NCBI GenBank assembly: GCA_946480585.1
Contig: CAMLKQ010000024.1
Location: forward strand, 1 to 14,328
Direction: 5' to 3'
From: an uncultured Kangiella sp.
Lineage (GTDB): Bacteria > Pseudomonadota > Gammaproteobacteria > Enterobacterales > DSM-103792
Length of the DNA: 14,328 nucleotides
Shown: positions 7,982 through 13,415 of the stretch, piece by piece
Layout: each line of letters begins with the position of its first letter
How positions within the stretch are numbered: the stretch's first letter is position 1
Notes under the pieces: model-generated
Told to the model about the DNA's origin: nothing
Databases searched by the model: none
What the model saw: the letters and a program-made list of their open reading frames with translations, nothing else
Translations under genes and position numbers: made by a program

Positions 7982-8926
7982 TCAATCCTGACCGGTTCGA
8001 GGCTCCGAACCCAAATGTTGTTGGCCACGCTGACGCGCCAGCTGTAGCTGTCGGCGCCGTTCGTTGAAACGACGCTTCTGCTCGTCGGTCAGTTGATCGT
8101 GGCAGCGCGGACAGCAAAAATCCGCCTCATATTTGTCGGACAAGCGATCCGCCGCAGAAACTGGACCTCGGCAGGCCGGGCAGAACGCGTAGTCGCCCGG
8201 CTGCAAGGCATGATCCACCGCGACCCGGTTGTCGAAGACAAAACAGTCACCGCGCCAGCGGCTTTGGTCGACCGGCATTTTCTCGATGTAATTCAGGATG
8301 CCGCCCTTGAGGTGATAGACCTCCTCAAAGCCCTGCTCAAGCATGTAAGCACTGGCCTTTTCGCAGCGAATGCCACCGGTGCAGAACATGGCGACTTTCT
8401 TGTGCTTGCCCGGGTCGAGGTTTTGTTTCACCCAGTCCGGGAATTCGCGAAAGCTGCGGGTGTTCGGATCCAGCGCCCGTTCAAACGTGCCAATCGCATA
8501 TTCGTAGTCGTTGCGGGTATCGAGCACGACCACATCATCACGCGCAATCAGCTCGTTCCACGCCGCCGGATCAACATAGGTGCCGACCCGCTTGTTCGGA
8601 TCGATGCCCGGCACGCCCATGGTGACGATTTCTTTCTTGAGTTTGATCTTGAGCCGGAAAAACGGGTTGCGTTCAGCCAGCGATTCCTTGTGCTCCAGAT
8701 CGGCAAATTCGGGCTGGCCGCGCAGCCAACCGAGCAAGGCATCGATGCCGGCGCGGGTGCCTGCCACGGTGCCGTTGATGCCTTCATGCGCCAGCAGCAG
8801 GCTGCCGCGGATATCGTTGGCCTGACAAATTTGGTACAGCCGTTCCTGCCATTGCCGCAGCGGTTCTTGTGCCTCCATCGACGGCGCAAGTGTCACGAAT
8901 TTATACAGTGCAGCAACCACTACCAT
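7982..8926 (-). CDS. trhO: tRNA uridine(34) hydroxylase, rhodanese-domain protein
   Basis: This 314-residue cytoplasmic protein matches the TrhO (YceA, UPF0176) family, which hydroxylates uridine 34 of certain tRNAs in an oxygen-dependent first step toward 5-(carboxy)methoxyuridine. Residues 1-95 form the family's N-terminal domain with [16 protein letters not shown] (41-56). A rhodanese domain spans about 125-218, with [10 protein letters not shown] (134-143) and the active loop CTGGIRC (182-188), Cys182 being the expected essential cysteine. A C-terminal extension contains CPAC (249-252) and CCPRC (271-275), the cysteine set expected to bind metal in long family members, followed by an Arg/Gln-rich tail. 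The start at 8926 gives [11 protein letters not shown], matching where family members begin, although the Shine-Dalgarno sequence is weak. No functional partner is adjacent. Identification is firm. Confidence 0.94.
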   Translation of the reverse strand: MVVVAALYKFVTLAPSMEAQEPLRQWQERLYQICQANDIRGSLLLAHEGINGTVAGTRAGIDALLGWLRGQPEFADLEHKESLAERNPFFRLKIKLKKEIVTMGVPGIDPNKRVGTYVDPAAWNELIARDDVVVLDTRNDYEYAIGTFERALDPNTRSFREFPDWVKQNLDPGKHKKVAMFCTGGIRCEKASAYMLEQGFEEVYHLKGGILNYIEKMPVDQSRWRGDCFVFDNRVAVDHALQPGDYAFCPACRGPVSAADRLSDKYEADFCCPRCHDQLTDEQKRRFNERRRQLQLARQRGQQHLGSEPRTGQD

Positions 8927-9178
8927 GGCAAAAGGCTCACAGACATCAGGGACACCGTATTATCCGGGATTCGGCTTTGGCGGGCCAGCGTTGCCCCGCG
9001 AAGCCGCTAAAATGGTGGGGTTGGCAGCGCTTGTCTGGTGGTCCGGATGGCCACGCGGTTGCCCTCCCCTTCAGCCAACCAAGGAACGATGGCGTAAATG
9101 TTGCAGATCAATGTAAGCCCGGTTACGTCGCGCTCCCCGCACGCCAACATGCTTTCGGGCTCCCGCTCGCCGGGATAC

Positions 9179-9184
9179 AAGGAG
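9179..9184 (+). promoter_or_regulatory. Ribosome binding site that fixes the start of the 106-residue protein
   Basis: AAGGAG lies six bases before the ATG at 9191. The frame is open to an ATG at 9098, but that extension has no such site and a composition unlike the rest of the protein. The 264 bases between the trhO start and this gene (8927-9190) otherwise show no gene and no clear promoter; a GATAAT on the minus strand near 8961-8966 is only a weak -10 candidate for trhO. Confidence 0.75.
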
Positions 9185-9190
9185 AAGTTG

Positions 9191-9511
9191 ATGCCGCTCC
9201 AGCTCACCGATCAAGACAAGGACTTTGTCTGGCAGGTGGTGATGCGCGCCAGTGAACGTTTTGGCGGTCACGCGCAAATGTTCAGTAATCCGCTCGAATT
9301 CGACGATGTCGGCGGCCGTATCCGCTTTCATTGGCCGGATTGGATGCAGGAAATCCGCACCTACATCATCGCCAAATATGGCGAGAAAGATGCCCAGTCG
9401 CTGTTGTTGGACGTGTTCACCGAAGTGATGTCGCGTGATCAGTTCGAACGTCGGCAGCAGCAATTCCAGCAAGACGAACTGCTCGCCCGCAATCAGGCCG
9501 TTTGGCGCTGA
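9191..9511 (+). CDS. Small acidic soluble protein of unknown function
   Basis: This 106-residue protein is not one I recognise. It starts after a strong ribosome binding site. It has no signal peptide and no membrane segment, so it is probably cytoplasmic. Residues 1-30 look helical (LTDQDKDFVWQVVMRASERF). A middle part may be a beta-hairpin (FDDVGGRIRFHWPDWMQEI), and the end is a long charged, Gln-rich helix (RDQFERRQQQFQQDELLARN). Tryptophans are frequent for its size. It has no cysteine and no obvious catalytic motif. It is followed after 88 bases by the TIGR02647-type gene in the same direction, and a large hairpin lies just behind its stop codon. Codon-like regularity and the ribosome binding site make it a real gene; its role is unknown. 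Confidence 0.75.
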   Translation: MPLQLTDQDKDFVWQVVMRASERFGGHAQMFSNPLEFDDVGGRIRFHWPDWMQEIRTYIIAKYGEKDAQSLLLDVFTEVMSRDQFERRQQQFQQDELLARNQAVWR

Positions 9512-9521
9512 GTGCTCGCCA

Positions 9522-9550
9522 CGCATGGCGGCAACGTTGCCAGCCATGCG
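9522..9550. repeat. 29-base near-perfect inverted repeat behind the 106-residue protein gene
   Basis: CGCATGGC and GCCATGCG (9522-9529 and 9543-9550) flank the self-complementary GGCAACGTTGCC (9530-9541), with one unpaired A at 9542. Together they form a strong hairpin 10 bases after the stop at 9511. On the plus strand it is followed by AAAAGGG rather than a T-run, so it is not a standard terminator for that gene. It may be an mRNA 3'-end-protecting structure or a binding site. Confidence 0.65.
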
Positions 9551-9554
9551 AAAA

Positions 9555-9593
9555 GGGTGTCAGACTGACCTCACGTTTGTGCAGTGGACACCC
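9555..9593. repeat. Second palindromic element with GGGTGTC/GACACCC arms
   Basis: GGGTGTC (9555-9561) and GACACCC (9587-9593) are 7-base inverted arms around a 25-base interior. That interior overlaps the small palindrome GTCAGACTGAC (9559-9569). The element ends seven bases before the next gene's start. It could be a remnant of a small mobile or repetitive element or a regulatory site; the sequence alone does not decide. Confidence 0.4.
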
Positions 9594-9599
9594 CACACC

Positions 9600-9851
9600 A
9601 TGACCGGAGCCGGTTCGGTAGAGGATTTGCTGGCGGAAATCCGCCTGTTGCTGCAGTTTCCCCGTCATTCCCGCTTGGCCGGCCTCAAACTGCACCGCGA
9701 TGCCGAGCCTGCCGCCCAGCAAGCTGCCGAGCGGCTGTACAGCAAAGGCCTGATCAGCCAGGTCGATGGCGGTTACCTGACCGACCGCGGCATCGAAGCG
9801 GCCAATTACGCCCAACTGCTCATGGATGCGCTGCAACCGACCATGCATTGA
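9600..9851 (+). CDS. TIGR02647 family small protein
   Basis: This 83-residue protein matches, from memory, the TIGR02647 family of small conserved proteins of Pseudomonas and other gammaproteobacteria, whose role is unknown. The diagnostic stretch is LKLHRDAEPAAQQAAERLYS (28-47), then KGLISQVDGGYLTDRGIEAA, which mirrors the family's GLKVH...A...AAQRL..KGLITQPDGGYLT..G..AAEHAQ pattern. It is all-helical with a small winged-helix-like turn, predicted cytoplasmic, with no signal peptide. The start at 9600 (MTGAGSVEDLLAEI) places the family's LVAEL-like motif at the usual distance. It lacks a Shine-Dalgarno sequence; a GTG at 9579 and an ATG at 9546 are in-frame alternatives. The inverted repeat at 9555-9593 ends just before the start, so initiation may be structure-dependent. 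Confidence 0.82.
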   Translation: MTGAGSVEDLLAEIRLLLQFPRHSRLAGLKLHRDAEPAAQQAAERLYSKGLISQVDGGYLTDRGIEAANYAQLLMDALQPTMH

Positions 9852-9930
9852 TCGGGTTTCGTTTCTCCGCCTCTCTACACCAACCGCGCATTGCCTCAGC
9901 ATGGCGTGCTTCACGCACGCCTGCACCGAC

Positions 9931-9960
9931 TGCACCAAGTGCTCGCCGCTTCCGTATACT
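9931..9960 (+). promoter_or_regulatory. Candidate sigma-70 promoter for the RutE-like gene
   Basis: TATACT at 9955-9960 matches the -10 consensus at five of six positions. A weak -35-like TGCACC (9931-9936) lies 18 bases upstream. Transcription would start near 9967, at or just before the tandem repeat, about 45 bases ahead of the ATG at 10014. Confidence 0.45.
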
Positions 9961-9966
9961 GTCGCG

Positions 9967-10002
9967 CCTTTTTCACCGCCTTGACCTTTTTCACCGCCTA
10001 GA
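9967..10002 (+). repeat. Two tandem copies of an 18-bp unit in the leader of the RutE-like gene
   Basis: CCTTTTTCACCGCCTTGA at 9967-9984 is followed directly by a copy at 9985-10002 that differs at one base (T to A at position 16). It lies between the -10 candidate and the ribosome binding site (AGGA at 10005-10008), within the predicted 5' untranslated region. Confidence 0.85.
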
Positions 10003-10013
10003 CGAGGAAGCCT

Positions 10014-10604
10014 ATGCCGGCCCTGACTGACGCTGCCCTGAAGCAATTGTTCACCGACGCGCGCACCCACAACGCCTGGCGCGATCAAGCGGTTGACGAC
10101 GCGCTGCTGCAACAGCTGTACGACCTGGTCAAATGGGGACCGACTGCCGCCAACACCTGCCCACTGCGCATCGTGTTCGTCAAATCGAAAGCGGCCAAGG
10201 AAAAATTGCGGCCGTGCCTGTCGGCCGGCAACGTCGACAAAACCATGGCAGCACCGGTCACGGCGATTCTGGCCTGGGACAATGCGTTCTATGAGCAATT
10301 GCCCAAGCTGTTCCCGAACAATCTGGATGCCCGCAACTGGTATGCCGGCAAAGAAAAAGCGATTTACGAAAACGCCTTCCGTGGCAGCACGCTGCAAGGC
10401 GGCTATTTCATTCTGGCGGCGCGCGCACTCGGCCTGGACTGCGGCCCGATGGGCGGCTTCAATGCCGACAAGATCAACGCCGCGTTCTTCGAGGGCAGTG
10501 ACTGGAAAGTGAATTTCCTTTGCAACCTCGGCTACGGTGATCCAAGCGGGGTGTTCCCGCGCAACCCGCGACTGGACTTCGCCGAAGCCTGTCGCATCGA
10601 GTGA
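10014..10604 (+). CDS. rutE: RutE-like nitroreductase (probable malonic semialdehyde reductase)
   Basis: This 196-residue flavoprotein of the nitroreductase fold has exactly the length of E. coli RutE and matches it closely along its length from memory: [20 protein letters not shown] (12-31), [20 protein letters not shown] (38-57), [20 protein letters not shown], then [20 protein letters not shown] and LGYGDPS near the end. In E. coli RutE reduces malonic semialdehyde to 3-hydroxypropionate with NADH/NADPH during pyrimidine (uracil) breakdown; the FMN is bound at a dimer interface. The other rut genes are not nearby, so here it is a stand-alone gene and may act more broadly on toxic aldehydes or other small substrates. 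The ATG at 10014 follows GAGGAAG at close spacing. A promoter candidate and a tandem repeat precede it and a shared terminator follows. Confidence 0.88.
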   Translation: MPALTDAALKQLFTDARTHNAWRDQAVDDALLQQLYDLVKWGPTAANTCPLRIVFVKSKAAKEKLRPCLSAGNVDKTMAAPVTAILAWDNAFYEQLPKLFPNNLDARNWYAGKEKAIYENAFRGSTLQGGYFILAARALGLDCGPMGGFNADKINAAFFEGSDWKVNFLCNLGYGDPSGVFPRNPRLDFAEACRIE

Positions 10605-10617
10605 TCGTCAGGCATGA

Positions 10618-10645
10618 AAAAAGGGACGCCTTGGCGTCCCTTTTT
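10618..10645. terminator. Bidirectional rho-independent terminator between the RutE-like gene and the GGDEF-EAL gene
   Basis: A perfect 12-bp stem (AAAAAGGGACGC at 10618-10629 paired with 10634-10645) closes a CTTG loop, with A- and T-runs forming the base. It lies 13 bases after the RutE-like stop and 13 bases beyond the stop of the convergent GGDEF-EAL gene, and serves both. Confidence 0.93.
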
Positions 10646-10658
10646 GTTTCCGTCACCT

Positions 10659-12755
10659 TCAAGCGCTGCCGCTTTGCAAACGCGGGAAGTTGGGCGTGGC
10701 TTGTTTCAGCATTGGCGTCAGCACCGCTTCCGGCACCGGCGGACTGAACAGATAGCCCTGCACTTCCTCGCAGCCGTGCTCCAGCAGGAAGTCAAACTGC
10801 TCGCGCGTTTCGACCCCCTCGGCGATCACCATCAAACGCAGGCTGCGCGCCATCGACAGGATCGCCAGTGTGATGGCGGTGTCATCGGTATTGCGGTTGA
10901 CCTCGTCGATAAAGCTGCGATCGATCTTGAGGCCGTCGAGCGGGAACCGGCGCAGGTAACTGAGCGAGGAATAGCCGGTACCAAAATCGTCGATGACCAG
11001 CTTGAAGCCAAGCGCCTTCAGTTTTTTCAACTGGTTGGTGGCGCTCTCGACATCGCGCATCAGCAAGGACTCGGTCAGCTCCAGTTCGAGCAACTCCGGC
11101 GGCACATGATGAGCCTCGGCGATGCGCGCGATCTGCTCGGCCAGATCAACTTGACGGAACTGCACCGCGGAAATGTTCACCGCCACCCGCAAGGGACCAA
11201 TGCCCTGCTTGCGCCACTCGGCGAGCTGCCGGGTTGCCCGCTCGATGACCCACTGGCCGATCGGCACAATCAGACCGGTACTTTCGGCAATTGGAATGAA
11301 TTCCGCCGGCGAGATCGACCCCATTACCGGATGCTTCCAACGCAGCAAGGCTTCCACGCCAACAATGCGCTTGCGGAACGTGTCGATCTGCGGTTGGTAA
11401 TACAGTTCCAGCTGGTTGTACTGCAGCGCTTCGCGCAGCTCGGTGGCGAGACTCAACCGGCGCAGCGACAGCGCGTTCATGTCTGGCTGGTAGAACTGAT
11501 AGGTGTTGCGGCCGAGCTCTTTTGCCTTGTACATCGCGGTGTCGGCGTTGCGCATCAGGGTGTGGACATCGCGACCGTCGGTGGGGAACACCGCCACCCC
11601 CATGGACACCGTGGTGCTGACCACGTAACCGCCGATGTGGAACGCCTCGGCGAATGCCGAAATGATCTTGTTCAACACCGTGATCACGTTCAGATCATCG
11701 TGCAGCTCTTCCAGCACCAGCACAAACTCGTCACCACCGAGTCGTGACAGCGTGTCACCGCGGCGCAGGCATTCGTGCAGCCGGGTCGCCGCCGCCTTCA
11801 GCAAATCGTCGCCGATGGCGTGACCGAGCGAATCGTTCACTTCTTTGAAATGATCGAGATCGAGGAAAATCACTGCCACTCGGTCATGTTCGCGGCTGGC
11901 CCGCATCAAGGCATTGGCGATCCGATCCATGCACAGCGATCGGTTCGGCAAATCGGTCAGGCCGTCGTAATTGGCCAGATGATGCAGCTCCTGCACCGCC
12001 TGCTCCAGGGTCTCCTTTGAATCGCGCAGCGCGCCCTCAGCGCGATCACGTGCTTGCTCGCGTTCGCCGATGACATCCAGCATGTGATTGAAGCCACGGG
12101 CCAGTCGGGCGATTTCATCCTCGCCATCCACCGGTGCCCGCAAACTGAAATCATTGCGCGCCGACACCTGGCTGGTCAGTTTGGCGAGATTGAGAATCGG
12201 TGCCGAGACATAACGCTGCAAGCGGAGCGCCAGCAGGAAAGACACCAGAATCAGTGCGCCGCCGATCAGGAATAACACCAGCAAACTTTGCCGGGTTGTC
12301 GTGTTCAATTCCCGCAGTGACACCTGCAATTGCAGGTAGCCGAGCGGCGCGTTCGGATCGCTGCCGATGGCCTGGGTCAGGGTCAGCTGATCGGGCAACA
12401 GGTGCATGGCGTTTTGCACCGGCAACGCCAAGGTTTCCGGCAGTGCGGCGCGGCTGTCACGCATCACGGTGGCGAACAGGTTGCCATTGCTGCCGTAGAC
12501 CGAGGCTTGCAACAGCGTTGGCAACTGGCCTTTGTTCAACACATCGAGCACGGCGCTGCGATCATCAAAGGTCAGCGCGGCCTCGCTGTACAGCGCCATC
12601 AAGCGGGCCTGCGCCGACACGTTGTCGATGAGCGCATCGCGGGCGTTGCGCTGCTGATAGAAACCGAGCGCGATGAGGCCCATGCCGATCGCCAGCGACG
12701 ACACCAGCACGATGATGCCGACCAGCTTGGCGCGCAAACTCAGGGAGCGCATCAT
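10659..12755 (-). CDS. Membrane CHASE8-HAMP-GGDEF-EAL cyclic-di-GMP enzyme, partner of a YfiR-type protein
   Basis: This 698-residue inner-membrane protein can in principle both make and degrade cyclic di-GMP. Helix about 11-33; periplasmic domain about 34-156 of CHASE8 type (SAQARLMALYSEAALTFDD at 47-65, as in YfiN/TpbB); helix about 157-178; HAMP about 179-232; short coiled coil about 233-258; GGDEF domain about 259-425; EAL domain about 435-690. The cyclase motif GGDEF (340-344) is intact, and the inhibitory site RxxD (331-334) sits five residues before it. Phosphodiesterase residues are all present: EAL (468-470), NIS (527-529), TES (561-563), DDFGTGYSS (589-597), K610 and EGVE (646-649). 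The ATG overlaps the stop of the YfiR-type gene by four bases and AGGGGG lies upstream, so the two are co-translated. YfiN of Pseudomonas and E. coli lacks an EAL domain. Which activity dominates cannot be judged from sequence. Confidence 0.93.
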   Translation of the reverse strand: MMRSLSLRAKLVGIIVLVSSLAIGMGLIALGFYQQRNARDALIDNVSAQARLMALYSEAALTFDDRSAVLDVLNKGQLPTLLQASVYGSNGNLFATVMRDSRAALPETLALPVQNAMHLLPDQLTLTQAIGSDPNAPLGYLQLQVSLRELNTTTRQSLLVLFLIGGALILVSFLLALRLQRYVSAPILNLAKLTSQVSARNDFSLRAPVDGEDEIARLARGFNHMLDVIGEREQARDRAEGALRDSKETLEQAVQELHHLANYDGLTDLPNRSLCMDRIANALMRASREHDRVAVIFLDLDHFKEVNDSLGHAIGDDLLKAAATRLHECLRRGDTLSRLGGDEFVLVLEELHDDLNVITVLNKIISAFAEAFHIGGYVVSTTVSMGVAVFPTDGRDVHTLMRNADTAMYKAKELGRNTYQFYQPDMNALSLRRLSLATELREALQYNQLELYYQPQIDTFRKRIVGVEALLRWKHPVMGSISPAEFIPIAESTGLIVPIGQWVIERATRQLAEWRKQGIGPLRVAVNISAVQFRQVDLAEQIARIAEAHHVPPELLELELTESLLMRDVESATNQLKKLKALGFKLVIDDFGTGYSSLSYLRRFPLDGLKIDRSFIDEVNRNTDDTAITLAILSMARSLRLMVIAEGVETREQFDFLLEHGCEEVQGYLFSPPVPEAVLTPMLKQATPNFPRLQSGSA

Positions 12756-13330
12756 CTGGCCCCCTTTTGCCGCACCACGCGGGCAATTTTCAGCAGGTGA
12801 GACGAGACCGTAAGGCCGGCCTGCTGGGTCGCATCAACGTTGATCTCGAACCGCAGGTAACCGTCTTCTTCGTACAGATTGATGTGGCTGCCAGCTTCGG
12901 CAAAGCCGGGGCTGGCGCTGACCACCAGCGTATGGGCAAGGCGCGCCTGCTCCAGCAGCGCATCACGGGTCGCCTCAGGAGCACTGGCAAAGAACAACAG
13001 ATCGCAGAGTGAGGGGGCTGGCGGCGCGGTCAGGGCATGGACGCGTACCGCTTTGCCTTTGATCGCTTGCTTGGCATAAAGGGTATTGAGCAGCGTGGCG
13101 AAATCGGCGTCGGCCAGCACACACAGTTCGAACGGCAGGCTGCTGTCGTGCACGCGGTGAGCCGTTGGCCAATCGATAAAACGGGTGAACCGCTCCAGCC
13201 AAACACCGCGCAGGCTGTTGGCATCGACCGGCAAGTCAGCCGCGTCCGCCGCCGGGCTCGCTAACAACAGCAGCAGCAGGAACGACACCAGCGTTGAATG
13301 TACGCCGAATCCACGGCGCCACGGCTTCAC
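12752..13330 (-). CDS. YfiR-family periplasmic regulator
   Basis: This 192-residue exported protein matches the YfiR family (DUF4154), whose Pseudomonas member sits in the periplasm and inhibits the diguanylate cyclase YfiN. Features: a GTG start with AGGGGG upstream; a basic N-terminus and signal peptide ending at PAADA/AD (about residue 31); then LERFTRFIDWP (45-55), LCVLADADFATLL (69-81), an SLCDLLFF strand (108-115), and the family's C-terminal signature VVSASPGFAEAGSHINLYEE (136-155) with DGYLRFEIN, GLTVSSHLLKIARVV. It has two cysteines only, Cys70 and Cys109, placed like one of the two disulfides I recall for P. aeruginosa YfiR; the second pair is missing. It overlaps the GGDEF-EAL gene by 4 bases, strongly implying the inhibitor-enzyme relation. 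No YfiB-like lipoprotein gene is in the window. Confidence 0.9.
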   Translation of the reverse strand: MKPWRRGFGVHSTLVSFLLLLLLASPAADAADLPVDANSLRGVWLERFTRFIDWPTAHRVHDSSLPFELCVLADADFATLLNTLYAKQAIKGKAVRVHALTAPPAPSLCDLLFFASAPEATRDALLEQARLAHTLVVSASPGFAEAGSHINLYEEDGYLRFEINVDATQQAGLTVSSHLLKIARVVRQKGAR

Positions 13331-13369
13331 GCGGCGTTCCCCCTATCAATGCGCGACGGTCGTGGCACC

Positions 13370-13398
13370 AGTGTAGAAGTGCGGCCACGCTTCGCCAA
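13370..13398 (-). promoter_or_regulatory. Candidate sigma-70 promoter of the yfiR-type/GGDEF-EAL operon
   Basis: On the minus strand TTGGCG (13398-13393) and TACACT (13375-13370) are separated by exactly 17 bases; each matches consensus at four of six positions. Transcription would begin about 33 bases before the GTG at 13330. The pair lies in the 85-base gap after the histidine kinase gene, so the operon could be expressed apart from it. Inverted arms CGTGGC/GCCACG (13361-13366 and 13384-13389) bracket the -10 box and could be an operator. Confidence 0.55.
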
Positions 13399-13415
13399 GT
13401 CGACCCGCATGGTAC

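Noticed and set aside
8925..9116. A 63-codon plus-strand frame upstream of the 106-residue gene (Gly/Pro/Trp-rich)
   Set aside because: Its start overlaps the trhO start on the other strand, it has no ribosome binding site and no recognisable pattern; it is most likely chance.
9903..9921. Hairpin GGCGTGC/GCACGCC after the TIGR02647 gene as a terminator
   Set aside because: It is a 7-bp stem with a 5-base loop but has no T-run on either side, so it is not supported as a rho-independent terminator.
9417..10397. A 326-codon open frame on the minus strand across the TIGR02647 and RutE-like genes
   Set aside because: It crosses two recognisable plus-strand genes and the palindromic spacer, has no recognisable domain and has shadow-like Gln/Arg/Val composition.
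10614..11747. A 377-codon open frame on the plus strand opposite the GGDEF-EAL gene
   Set aside because: It begins inside the shared terminator hairpin and is antisense to fully conserved EAL and GGDEF motifs.
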